Shown: positions 21,901 through 33,200, counted from the stretch's first letter. The stretch: DNA of 38,125 nt from Klebsormidium nitens (GCA_000708835.1 DF237656.1:1-38125); one strand, 5' to 3'. Made by a program: numbers and translations. Notes: generated from the letters alone by a model not told the origin.

Positions 21901-24254
21901 ACCAAAGGCCTCGTTTCCGACGGCGACCCAGCGGATGTTCACACCCCCGGAGTGGATGTACCATAAAATCTTCAAACCTAACCCCTAACTGAGACGGGTT
22001 AAAGCGATGAAATTCAGAAACGCTTGTTACCCACGTTGTACCATGAGCCAAAGGCCTCGTTTCCAACGGCGACCCAGCGGATGTTCACGCCCCCCGGGTA
22101 GATGTACCGGCCAACATTGTACTGGACCCACGCCGAGGCCGCCGCCTTGTTGGCCGCGAAGTTGGCCAAGTGCTGCAGGCGGGGGAGAATTTGTTTTGTA
22201 CTGAGAAAACGCGAGTTAATTGACATTCTTCGCGGAGCCACACGCAGTTGGTAAGATGCACGGGCTGCCGTGACACATAGTTTTGGACCCACGCAGAAGT
22301 CGCCTCCTTGTTTGGCCAGGTTGTGCAGCCGGGAGAAAGGTTGGTTGACGGTCAGACATCGATCAGTTTGAAGCTTCTTGGGAGCAGTTCTGCTTAGTCG
22401 CCAAGGTGCGCTGACGTCAGACATACTACTAGTGCACCCGCGCCGAGGACGCCGGCGCGGCTTTGTTGGCCGCGGAATCGGACAGGTTCTCCGACCGGGG
22501 AGAGGGTCGGTTTACACCGGGAGACGTCAGCCCCAAAAGATTCGTGAGAGCAACTTTCGTACAGGAAGGTGGGCTGGTATCAGGTGGCGCCGAATGCGCA
22601 CCGAGAAGCGCGCCGGCTCAAGCCCGCTACATCTGCCAGCTGCATACTGCTTCAGTCCATATCCGACACCGAGAGAAGACTCTGCTGTTCATAGAGCTTG
22701 CAAATCCAAGTTTTGGATCTCGTGTGAGTATTCTGGCAGCTGAAGGAGTCGGTTTCAGCTGCACTTGATGAGCCAACAGCTCGCCTTTGCCCAACGCAAC
22801 TATTTTTGCAATTTGCGAAGCACGCCTAGTTCGGAGCGGAGCTCGTTTCCAAGGTTCGAAGGATCTGATGGGCTTACGATGTTCTCCAGCCCAATCATCA
22901 CCTCCACATCCATGTTGATGAGCTGACCCAGGAAGGCCTCGTCCGCGTTGAAAATCTGCACAGGATAGAATCAGCACCTCTATCAAACAGTCCGCTTTTG
23001 TAAGAAGTGATGTTTTGGTTTCTTTGCAGTAATCTCTGTGAAACTTTGAAGTAATAGGGGAGTGTCGGGCTTAGAGTTTCTTTGCTGCCCAACGTTTGTG
23101 GCACTGAATTTCAAACCAGATGTGAGGAACCTCACAAAACAGAGTGCGCAGTGAATCTGCATCAATGACAGTCGCAATGAACGTTACACGCTCCGAGCTG
23201 ATTGGTGAGCTTAACCATTTGCCGTACTACTTTGTTCCAGTTGTTTTGACTTGGCCGCTTCGCATACATAAGTGATTGTCTTTCCTAAGGTCTTTATTCA
23301 ACGTGCGGAGAGAAGATAGAGTGCCTCGCAACTGGTGTGAATTGCCTTGAAAGCTGGTGTAAGATTTAAAAAGGTACGTAATCTCTCCTGAGATTCAATG
23401 ATTGCAGTTTGGCCCAGGCCCTCAGAGTATCAGAGCAAGAATCTGGCTGGGCAGATTGGATTGTGCTCGTCTTACTTGGGCTACATCTGATCGTGCCAGT
23501 TTTCAGCATGTGCAGCAGTCAAGCCAACTTCGGAATAACTTTCAGCACTGTTTAATATTGAGCGGCCGGGCAATCTACCACTCCGATCCTGGTACATACA
23601 GCAGATTCTAAAGCTGTGACCTTTCTAAGTTCCTGGTACATACAGCAGATTCTAAAGCTGTGACCTTTCTAAGTCATTGTTGCAGCTTGGCAGCAACTAA
23701 TGTGAGCGAGTCGTGATGAAGATCAGTGGCCTTGGATTCTGAAAAGAAGATGCCTTGAAGCACGCGACTTCTGACGGAGACGAACTTATAAGCCCGAAAC
23801 AGTGCTTGCAATCACGGGGACTCCGTACAGCCCTCAGTTGATAACCAGCAAAAGCGTGATTGCACAGTCCCCGCTGAGTTGACCGATCAGTTTCAGCAGA
23901 TTGGTGCCAGTTCTCGATGTTCATTCGATTGCCACAGGCTTGGTAAGGTGAACCGCAGGACAGGCATAACCTTCAGCAATGATTAGTAGCTCAAATTCCA
24001 AGGTTGTAATCCTAGCCTCGTCAGGACGAAAGGGGAAAAGAATAGAATAGAGAATTTTCAGAGGAATATCAACTTGCCTTTATCATGGGGATCTTTCTGT
24101 CCTGGATTATCTTAGCAACTGAGGCGTGGGAGATTGGTTTGCTCGAATACGCACTCCCTCCGTAGTTAAACCCGATGCCAGGTGGGATCCACTCCGCAGC
24201 CGCCATAGAAGCCAGGAGCAGCAGACACGTGGCGAGCCCGCAGGCGTCCGCCAT
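15954..24254 (-). CDS. GH17 glucan endo-1,3-beta-glucosidase with X8 (CBM43) module and probable GPI anchor (10 exons, 493 aa)
   Basis: Exons in transcript order: 24254-24078, 22955-22878, 22172-22035, 21327-21232, 19910-19755, 18844-18680, 18215-18003, 17185-17076, 16601-16463 and 16163-15954. All phases agree. Residues 1-20 are a signal peptide (CLLLLASMAAA). GH17 starts at GIGFNYGG. The acid/base is E124 in NIRWVAVGNEAFGS. The nucleophile is E270 in LLVGE-VGWPTSG, split across an intron. YPPSAGAF and HWGVFDAT are further family marks. The X8 module, about residues 364-455, has six cysteines (QWC, WAC, KC, GSC, AAC, EYC) and SYPNTVSAHASYAFNDYY. The tail ends in a hydrophobic stretch (ALCTVATIMAVFLSALL) fitting a GPI signal. 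The enzyme family hydrolyses callose/1,3-beta-glucan at the cell surface or plasmodesmata. Introns 1 and 6 use GC donors; at least five introns hold exon-edge arrays. Confidence 0.95.
16017..16033 (-). repeat. (CG)n dinucleotide run inside the last GH17 exon
   Basis: Seventeen bases of alternating C and G encode the Arg/Ala stretch ARARA just before the hydrophobic C-terminal tail. A change of one dinucleotide would shift the frame and remove the membrane-anchor signal. Confidence 0.8.
17160..17640 (-). repeat. 105-bp tandem array of acceptor plus exon-8 5' edge of the GH17 gene
   Basis: The real exon edge is at 17185. Equivalent edges recur at 17290, 17395, 17500 and 17605, an exact 105-bp period over five copies. 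Each unit repeats the reverse complement of a TTCAG acceptor, the first codons of exon 8 (GSPKYALDF) and about 60 nt of intron (AGCAAAAGGGGAATCTTT text). Copies differ by a few substitutions and have no visible length change. Confidence 0.93.
18785..19390 (-). repeat. Decayed copies of the GH17 exon-6 5' edge
   Basis: The real exon start is at 18844. Related blocks at about 18981-19036, 19176-19228 and 19341-19386 repeat the coding text for YPPPVEELMFREELGWFDR with increasing decay. The nearest copy also keeps the TGCAG acceptor with its CAATA-like exon start. All are upstream of the real exon in the transcript. Confidence 0.8.
19522..19800 (-). repeat. Copies of the GH17 exon-5 3' edge
   Basis: The real exon end is at 19755. 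Blocks at about 19640-19682 and 19522-19565 repeat the text encoding NVYPFLVAAYL (seen on + as CGCGGCAACTAGGAA). Both lie downstream of the real exon in the transcript, spaced about 115 bp. The dinucleotide at the donor position is no longer a clear GT in the copies. Confidence 0.82.
19870..20270 (-). repeat. Copies of the GH17 exon-5 acceptor and 5' edge
   Basis: The real exon start is at 19910 (VNTGDLAASYPPSAGAF). Three upstream copies at about 19981-20035, 20098-20152 and 20210-20260 repeat the pyrimidine/CCAG acceptor, GTTAAC and GCGGCCAG text with growing divergence. The intron part (GGTTA..GGAA.CGGGTTA) is repeated with them. Confidence 0.85.
20870..21265 (-). repeat. 83-bp tandem array of the GH17 exon-4 3' edge and donor
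   Basis: The real exon edge is at 21232. Copies have edges at 21149 and 21066 (exact 83-bp period), then 21001 and 20886 with shortened or extended units. Each contains the reverse complement of VKVTTP followed by a GTGAG-type donor, plus intron text marked by GTGTCCGAAAGCGTCCGG. The copy at 21149 is nearly identical to the real junction. Confidence 0.9.
21735..22125 (-). repeat. Copies of the GH17 catalytic exon-3 3' end and donor
   Basis: Two downstream copies, at about 21881-21962 and 21735-21817, repeat the last about 75 nt of exon 3, including the codons of the catalytic VGNEAFGSWYN motif, and the donor. The nearer copy is still open in frame; the farther has an in-frame TGA. Both copies have a GTGAGT donor, whereas the real exon uses GTGGGT. 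Confidence 0.9.
22130..22510 (-). repeat. Copies of the GH17 exon-3 5' end
   Basis: Upstream of the real exon start (22172), blocks at about 22282-22340 and 22431-22508 repeat the text encoding LANFAANKAAASAWVQ and the pyrimidine/GCAG acceptor, with substitutions and small gaps. Exon 3 is therefore duplicated on both sides. Confidence 0.8.
23587..23674. repeat. Perfect 44-bp tandem duplication in GH17 intron 1
   Basis: Two identical adjacent 44-bp copies, 23587-23630 and 23631-23674, begin TCCTGGTACATACAGCAG. Perfect identity means a recent duplication or an assembly artefact. It does not touch an exon. Confidence 0.95.
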
Positions 24255-27089
24255 TATATGCCGGCCCATCATTGCAGAGATGACGCCACTATTACAGCTT
24301 CGGCGAAGTGTCGATTCGTTTCTGCTCGATTGAGAAGTCCGCTCTTTTTTCCCCCGATCCTCCAAAAGCTTTTCTTGATCAATTATGTATAGCCCTTTCT
24401 TGATGACTTTAAATCTGGGACGAGATTGATTCACCGATGCTGGTAACTATTCGGCGCGGGATTGCTCAGGAGAGGAATCCAAGAGTCCCTGTCGACACCG
24501 TGACAGCAATGATCAGGAGAGGCAACTTCCCAAAGCCGTGTTGCTTCTAGAACCTCTACAAAGTAGTGACAACCATCTTCTGGCGCTCATCTGCTATTGC
24601 TCTCCTTAAAAAATGGTCCTCCTTTCTGGCCCCCTCGTCGCTAGCTGCTGCTTCAATATCCAAGACTTTGTGCCTGCATTCAGAGCCAGGCGTTTCTTAC
24701 ATGGCCCGGTTTGCACTGGCTGACAATGCACTGAACTGTACAAGTAAATCCAGAAGAGAATCTCTGTCACGGTTGTTACCACCGCGATCTTCTCTGGACA
24801 AGCGTTGCGGCAAACGCCAAACGATGTTGACAGTGCCGACTCGTATAATTTCCACCAGCCGATTCAACTGTCCACTGTCCAGCAGAGTCTAGACTGGAAC
24901 AGCGTAGAAGCGTACTGTGATCGTTGTTCTGAAGTGAAGAATGTCTTCGCGATCTGTGCAAAAAAGACTGGCGACGCGCGAAGTCGGTCCGCGCTGTCAA
25001 AGCTGTCAACGCAGTCAACGCAGCAACGTACCCGAGGTATTTTACCCAGTACCTGCTAAGCAGCAAGTGTGCGCACGGCGCCGTAAAGCGTACTGCAGGC
25101 AGTACAGTACCGGTACGTGTACATGCGGCACCGTCTATAATTGCATCATGGAACCAATACCGTACCAATTGTCCGGTTGGGCAACAATTATATATTATTT
25201 GACTTGCCCAAAAATTGGAATAAAATAAATTCCAATTAAGGATTTGCAGATCATTTTGACCCGTAAAAAAAAAACAAAAATGCATAAATGAAGCTGCCCA
25301 AAATCCATGAGATACGAAATTATTTACTGCCCAACCGGACAATTGGTACGGTACTTGCCGACAGTCCAGTCACGGCACCGAAGCACGTTGGGTTCCAAGT
25401 GGGCACTGTCAACAATTCCTGGCTCAGGGGGGAAATGGTCGGCGACAGAGAAGCCTGCAACAGGGCAAGATGGTCGCTTTTGACAAGGCATGACGACATA
25501 GCAGAAGCATCCGTACACGTCTCTTTAAATGCTGTTTCAATTATTGCCCGATGCTAAATCGTGGGAAGGGTTTGTTCAACTTTGAGCACTCTTTTCGGAA
25601 CGTCAGGGCTCTCACAGGCACACATGCTGGCAGCGGCTGGCTTCCTGGCTGAAAAGGAGCCTTTACTATGGAAGAAGCCTGCCATGATTTTTAGGCTGCA
25701 AAATTTTAAGAAAACGTTTTCCAAAGATGCATGCATTTGAGAGAAACCCAGGTGGCCTCCTACGGGCCTTGTGAACTGCGAGGCAACATACCGTACAAGA
25801 GCCCCGCAAAAGCATCAGATACCGTAGGTACCCGAAAACAGGGCCTTGTAGATGAGGGTGGTCTAAGGTGGAGTGTGGTCATCGAAGCCTACCATCGGAC
25901 GGGTGATAGGCACTGCCTTCGAGGAAGATTCTCAATCCACGGTCCGCAATAAGGGTCTGCCAAATGCAAGTGGCCCGAGGGAATCCCAGTCGGCATCTTG
26001 CCGATTTTCCGGGTAGGACTTGGTCAAAGTTCAAATCGAACCGCACTGTCATTGTCAAGAATGCACGAATCAAAATTGCTCCTCGCAGTATGTACCGTGG
26101 AGTCGCTCTAGAGTCTAAGCTTCAAGCCCAGCCAAGATTATCGAACTTGGTGCGTACCGTGTACCAGTAATTGTTGGACGTTGAAGCTGCTGCAGTTTGA
26201 AATTTGAACACATTTTTAGATGTTAATTTTTCGGATTGGCATATGCTGCTAGCAGAACGGTCGCTTGAAAAGCTTATCGAATATTAAGGAATTATAAGAT
26301 GCCAGCACACAATAAATTGACATGGAGGGCCGCCCAGGAGCGCAGCAAACTATGGTGGGCTTAGAGTATATAATACGAAATCAAATGCCATATTCCGTGT
26401 GCCACGAACAACATACGCGCTTCCAAACCTGGTCATAGGCGCGTGCCGTTCTCATTTGCCACGATCTGCGCAACGTTTCAGTTTGGTCTCATGAATGCTT
26501 GTGAAGAGCACAGCAAGGGACGTGGCAGGGGAGCAACGCCCTTCACTGCTTCAGCTGCCGTTCCTTTCTCCACTGGTCAAGGTTGTTTCACATCTGAGGA
26601 GAAGATTGTTCATCATTGGCGGTGGCCCTGTGCTTTTGTTCTGGTGAATGTGGTGACTACGACAGGATTCTGCAGATTTGGGGATCTAAGTTTGGGCGAC
26701 AGCCTGGGAGGAGGCGACATGGTCGTTCTTCCAGCACTGTTGATTCGTCCGTGCAAGCAGGGCTGTGCTCCGGCCTCTGTCCCTGCGGATTTGTCAACCC
26801 TTTTGGAGGATCCGAGGCAATTGAAGGCTACCTAGTGGCCAGGGAGGAAAGTTTGACAACACCCTAGGGACCTAGGATAAAGCAAAGGAAAGGAGCACAT
26901 CTTATGAGGCTGAGCATACAGGCCATCATCTGCTGCTAGATCTATAGAAAGTATTGAACAAAGGCAGGGGAACTCCTCTGCTGACTTGGCTGGTATTGTC
27001 CTCAGCTCACAAGGCGGCTGCTGCGCCCTTGGACATGCAGAGCAATCCAAGGGCTCTCAATCAGGAACCTGAGCCCAAAGGGTCCCCAT
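24255..27089. other. Gene-poor divergent interval, with a MITE
   Basis: This interval separates the GH17 start codon (-) from the LmbE-like gene (+) and must include both promoters. Several short frames exist: 24776-25342 (-) is mostly the transposable repeat, and 26443-26835 (+) and 26616-26867 (+) overlap in different frames. None matches a known family. An upstream exon of the LmbE-like gene could hide near 26440-26870, but I cannot support it. Confidence 0.4.
25158..25353. mobile_element. Mariner-like MITE, 196 bp with 24-bp perfect terminal inverted repeats and TA ends
   Basis: Bases 25158-25183 are the exact reverse complement of 25328-25353. Taking the outer TA on each side as the target duplication leaves 24-bp inverted repeats starting CCGTACCAATTGTCCGG. 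The interior is AT-rich with an A10 run and a second small inverted repeat near 25216-25240 (AATTGGAAT...ATTCCAATT). It contains no coding capacity, so it is a non-autonomous element. TA duplication and small size fit Tc1/mariner-type MITEs. Confidence 0.85.
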
Positions 27090-27209
27090 GTGCTAAGCCA
27101 GTCCGCACATTCAGCTCAGCCACATTCTGGAGCCTCAAATTCAGCTTTTGAAAGCACCTCACCCTTCAGGCGTACGCCCCTTGAGAGAACAGGTAGACGA
27201 GAAGTCATC

Positions 27210-30200
27210 ATGGGGCCTGAATTGTGGCCTGAGGAGCGGGCGCCGATGACCCCGCTCGTGACCAAGCACTTTGGCAAGGAGGTCTTCACCAAAACGCAGC
27301 AGTATGACGACTTGGCTACGTCTGTCACGGTGAGCTCCTCATCCTAAGCCTCCGGAAAAATCCCCTTGTTAGCTTAATAAGAGCGCCAGTTTGTTTCTGT
27401 CCTCATCATGCAGTTGCCGCAATGCTGTAAATTCTGGGGGCAATTGTCTTCCTGGCTTGCTCCACAAGAAAGTTTCCGGCTGATTTTGAGGGATTTTGAG
27501 GCTCAGCATTCAGGTCTGACGAAGTGTTGAAAGCTGACAATGCAAATGCAACCTGCATGGTGGAGCTGGGGTGATGCATGCCTTCAAAATGTTGTGACGC
27601 TTATTTTTGATGGTTTTGTTCCCCAAGTGTTGACATAGTGACGCAAGCGCCACCTTTGAAATTGTGGTAAAAGTGGTGCCTTTTGTGTCGCATCCATTGA
27701 AGTTGAAAAGTTGTTCTGACCGGCTTCTGCATGATTCTGAAGGCGTAGGGGGGTTTCTTGCTCAAGAAAACTTGTGATTTATTGAGGCTTTTAGCCGGTA
27801 TGGGGCGCAACATCTTGTGAACAAGAGTCCGTCCAGTGTTCCTTCTACGCTTTTCTCCAGGTTCTCAAAAAGTTGTAGGTGTCCTTGGCGAGAGGCCTCA
27901 ACCGATTGAACGATGAATGCTAAGAATCTCCCAGGCTTGACGTATGTTGTTTGCATTCTTTTGGCGACGATGTCGCCATCCTGTTTGTTCAGAAATCTCC
28001 ACCCTTCTTGAACTTTTTGTTCCCGTTCAAGTTGGACGCTCTTTTTCCCCTTGGTGAACAGTCAGCGCATTGAACCCAGTCTTTATACCTTGACACCCAA
28101 TGAAACACAGCCCCACTTTCAAACACCCCCTTTGTGGCCTAACTTCGCCCCACCACCCGACCAGCCTTCGCCGTCATTTCAACCTGTTGAAGTCCATTGT
28201 ACATTGTGATTTGGTCCTCTGTTCTGGTGATTGGACTCCTTAGTGTGAGTTCTTGGTGACCCAGCTTCTTTTCTCGTTGATCAGCTGCGATTCCTCCCGG
28301 CAGTACGTCATGTTTTGCTAAGTGTTCCTCGACCCCTCTTTAGGTACCCCGCTCCCCAATCACCCCCCGCCACATCACAAAAGTGATCCACACCCAGTTC
28401 GGCGCAGCGAATGATGTCATCGCAGTCCTAGAGACCGAGAAGCAGATCGACGGCTCTGGACGCATCCATGGTTTCTTGGACGTCCTCTCGCCTGAGGGCA
28501 AGAAAGTCCCTGCCCCTGAGCCGATGCGCATCGAGCTCAGTTTCACGAAACCGACCCCCCAGGAGGAAGAGATCATTGAGGAGCACCGGAAGACGCTCAT
28601 CTGGGCCGTGCGGGATATGGACGACGGCTTATGGGGCCAGCTGCCGAAAGGCGTTGCTCGTTCGCTTCGCTTTGACACCGGTGCTACGGAGCATGATGAC
28701 AATGGCTTTGGGGACGGAGGCGGTGTCAGGCGGACATCTTCATACTCTGCCAATGCAGCAGCGGCGCATCGAGCGGCGGTCCCGTCGGCTTACCTCCAGC
28801 TCTACAGGCAGTTGGCGGAGTGGATGGAGGGGTTCAGTCCATCAGACGTGCGAGTGATTCGGAGCCACCCGGTGCTAAATGAGAACGGGAAGGTTTTGGT
28901 GGGGCATGTTTGCACGGCGCAGCAGATGTTTCTGCATGAGGCGCAGGTAAAAGTTTTTCCTCTGCTCTGTCTGTTACAGCACTCAAGCATTGGGGATTGG
29001 GGGGCGTTCTTGATTATGTGTCTGCCTCTTGATCCAGCTGAATGAGTGTTGTTTCCATATGCAAATCTCTTGGTTCATACGAGCACTCCTTTAGTTCTTG
29101 AAACATGTCCTTTGATTTGTGACAACTGCTGTGTGGAACTCATGTTCTTAGCCACTTAGCTAGGTCCTTTTAGGTAAGCTGAGAGGGTATGTTTACATTG
29201 AACCACCCGCCATCTTTGAAGCAGACTAGGGGCCTCATTTCTCAACAACAAACAGTCGGTCAGTCGGCCAGTGATTGATTGTACAGCGTCACCTCTTTTA
29301 AGTATAATAATTTGCAGCGGACATGCAGTGCATGTTGTTTTCTTTGTTTTCTCTTATGTTCCTGTCTTGTGGTGAACCTTCTGGGTAGTAATTTCTGTCT
29401 TAAATGGCAGCATACTCAGCTAGATTGAAGCTTTGGTTGTGAGAAGCTAGACGCGGTCCTCTATAACACAGGTTGGGTTCTGACCTCAAGGACCTTCAGC
29501 GTTGATTGTAACTGTGACTCTTGAAGATACTTACGGAGGGTCAAACGTCGTGCCTAGTTCGTAGTTTTTCCTCTCATGAAGGCGTGTGGTTGGTCCTTGA
29601 ATCAAATCCTCATGTCGACATTCTTGATTACAAACTCAAACGCACAGCCCTTTCCATTATGCAATCCCCTTCACGCTCAGTGGTTCTCATGTCTTCCTGA
29701 CCCACGACTGAAAGACTCTTTAGAACCCTTCGAAACATACTCTTGACTTATTTTGTTCCTCTCCCTTGCAATTGTGACCGAAACCCGACCCTTTCGCCCC
29801 CCCTCCGCCCTCAGGTGGACATTTTCGACGTCTTCCTACACCAAGTCCTCGAGCTGTGGCTTCCCTTGCACCACAAAGCGCGCCCGGAGCCCTCCGGTCG
29901 GACTTTCATCCCTTTCACCGTCCCCCCCGAAACCCCTATCTCGTCCCCCTCTTCCTCTTCTGAGGGGGACACCCCCCCCCTCTCGCCAGAGCCATCCTTC
30001 CTCCCCCCACCGCCAATCAGCACCGCGTCCCTTCCCCTCACCATGAACACTTTCGTTCGCGCGCGTAGGCTGACACTAGATGCCCCCCCTGACGAAGATG
30101 GAGAAGAACTCCTCCACGTTGGCGTCGACGCCCTCATCAGGGGGGTGAAAAGGCCCCGTGCCGAGGCGACAGAACCCCCCCGGGAAGACACGTCGGTGCT

Positions 30201-33200
30201 TGCGCGTCTGGGGGATCCCCAGGGGCGGGGCATGATGAGTTTCCTAGTGTTAAGGGACTTCGTCCTGCAGGGAGTCGAGTTCACCCCAGCCCCAGGGATC
30301 AAGGTCTTGACACCGGCGAGCCACCGCGAGAGCCTCGACGCACGGGGCTTCATTGCGTTTGAGCCGCATCCCGATGACATTGCGCTGTTTGCGGGGGCGT
30401 TTGTGTGTGAGGCGAAGGGCGTGGTGCCCGTTCACATGATCAGCTGCATGCCGGACCCGGCGGGGATCACGGACCAGTACCTGGCGGACTTGCTCGCGCT
30501 GACCACGTTCGCTATCGATAACCCCAACGTCAGCAGCAGGTGAGGCGGGTTGCTAATCCAAACTGTCTGTCTAAACCTGGTTTGAAGTACTTATGGACCA
30601 TTATCTGGCGGACCTGCTTGCGCTGACCACGTTTGCCATTGATAACCCGAACGTCAGCAGCAGGTGAGGCACTAACCTATCCCTTGAGGACTCCCAAGAA
30701 ACTATTTGTGATGGTTAGGTCCGGGTGCTTGAAGCCAGTGAACCGCAACCTGCTCGCAGTAAACCCAACCACTATTAATAGCCAGCAGCGGGTGGCTTCT
30801 TGCTCCCCCAGTTTCCGGAGTTGAAGTACGGGTGAGTGCTGACGATGATTGGCAGCAGATGAAGCGAGTTTGACTGGGGGTAGTGCTGAGAGCAGCAACC
30901 GGGATCAGCTGCTGTCGAAGCAGAGTCATCAACTCTTCAGGTTTGCTGTTCTCTTTCCGAGAAAGTACACTATGGAACCCCCCGGGACCTGTCCGCACCA
31001 GTGGAAGTTATCTGAGGAGAGCGAATACCATCTCCCTTGCAGGCTGGTCCACGCCAAGCTTATTGGGCGGTCCGTCTTCGGCGAGCGCAGCGAGGCGAGC
31101 GACGCGGCCGCCAAGCTGCGTGGCCTGTTCACACCGCGCGAGCAGCTCGCGCTGGCCAACCGGTTCAAGATGAATTTCCCTGCGTTGGATATGGGCGAAG
31201 TGGACCGGATCCGGAACCTATTCACACCGACAGACTGGCGGCGGCACAAGCGGAGCCTGCGCGTGTATGAGGGGTACCTTGGCTTCCAGTACATGGGCCA
31301 AGAGACGGACGGTGAGAATACACTCTGGCCGTAACTTGGTCGGTTAAAAGCTTAAACTTGGTCGGTCAAGAGCTTGAATTAACTTCTCTATAGGAGAATT
31401 TTGTTCTTTGTTGATGATATCTTGGGGGCTATAGGCTTGCCAGAGAGCTTCTTACGGTTGTAAAGGTCTATGACAGCAGTCAAAGTTCGGGTCCTCTAGA
31501 TCGATCAGTGATCGAATGGAGTCTTTGCCTTCCCTCTGCTCAACAACTAAGCTTATCCAGCTTTTCCTTTGCGTTTGCTGGACCTCTCTGGACTCCTCGC
31601 TCTTAGTACACTTCTAAGAGATACGCGATTATGGTATGAAATTGCCCGTCTTTGATTCCTCTTCCTCGCACCCAGCTTTATGCAGCCGCCCTTTCAAGAA
31701 CGAGAGCCGCTCTGCCGATTTGACATCAGCTGTCATTTTGTAAACAATTGAAGTAGTGTTCTTCGGTCGTTTGCATGCAGAGACGGACTACACGAACATG
31801 GTGTGGGACCTGCCGCTGGTCAAGGGCGCATTCTCACCAAACGGCACCCTCCTTTCCTACTGGTCCAAGTACCAGGCGCCCAGCGAGAAAGACGCCATGA
31901 AGTTGCGCCTGACGCTGCGCTCCCTCAAGCACATGGGGTAAGTGACTCTGTTTCGTGAGATTGGCAGCTTGTGAAAGGCAGGTTCAGGAGCTTTGACGCC
32001 TTGAAACCAGGCACCAACTTGGTGAATATGAATATTCCTATCTGGAAATGGGCAAGTCTTACGACCTGAGTGATGGATGGCAGCCTTCGGGGTTTTGGAC
32101 GGTTTGGATTTCACGAGGTTTCTTTGATGTAAGCCCGAGAACGAATCTCCAAGGGATCGAACCAGTTCGAAAACCTGTTGCATAACCTTAATCCGAAGAT
32201 CCAAAACCGTTCCCCTGTTTCTAGCGCGCAATGCGGGCCCATCGCCATCCCACAAAGTTTCAAGGCGCTAACCCAGTCTGCGACCCCTCTGCAGGATCTC
32301 AACCGCTAAGTCCTTATCGTTGGAGGCGCTGACTCAGTTCTTTAACCCTGCTTCAGAACCGTGATTCTGCCCGCCCCCCACTACCGCCACCCGCAGCACC
32401 GCCAGCTGTCGAACCTATCTTTAAGTTGACATTCCAAATACGTTAACCCAGATAGATTTCAGCTGCTAAATCATAACCCGCTAACCTAGTCTGTAACCCA
32501 AGTGCAGAATCGTAATCCTGCCCGCCCCTCACCACCTTAACCCACAGCACCGCCAGCTGACGAACTTTCAAAACTTATATCAAAGGTGCAAGCACAGTTT
32601 CGAACCATCTGCATAACCCCCATCTGCTAATCCAGTTCTTAACCCTTTCTGCAGAACCGTAATTCTGCCCGCCCCCCAACACCGCTACCCACAGCACCGC
32701 CAGCTGACGAACTTTGGAACCTTCCTTAAAAGGTGCAAGCACAGTTTTAAACCTTTGCATAACCCTCATCTCCTAACCCAGTTTTTGACCGTTCTGCAGA
32801 ACCGTCATTTTGCCCGCCCCCCACCACCGACACCCGCAGCACCGCCAGCTGACGCGGGTCGCGCTTCCGTTGATCCAAGAGGAGCTGCCTCACGCGAACA
32901 TCATGCTGTACGAGGACCTCACCGGGTTCACGCACCTGCGTGCCAATATGCTGAACTGCATCGAGGGCGGAACCGGCATGTGGATGGCCAAGTGAGTATT
33001 TGAAGGCGGTTTCTGTGGCAAATCTGTGGTCTCTTGAGGAAGGAGCCTGTCTGTTCTTGGTTCGGTGTTTAAAGTTTGGCCTGGATTTGTATTGATGCGT
33101 TTCGGTGTTCCTGGCTGTAAGATGGGCGTAGAATACGCAGGTTCCTCGAAATCAAACGGTGCAGAGATAGTTACCCAGCCCTTTCCCAGGACGTTGACTG

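Noticed and set aside
24776-25342. 188-codon minus-strand frame
   Set aside because: A third of it is the MITE, including its inverted repeat, and the rest has low-complexity character.
26443-26867. Upstream exon of the LmbE-like gene, or a separate gene
   Set aside because: Two overlapping frames of about 83-130 codons exist, but neither joins the first supported exon with a clear donor and neither is recognisable.
30849-31042. Extension of LmbE-like exon 4 upstream of its acceptor
   Set aside because: The frame is open there, but the LmbE-like exon 3 donor (30540, phase 2) joins perfectly to the acceptor at 31043, and the upstream text has no coding look.
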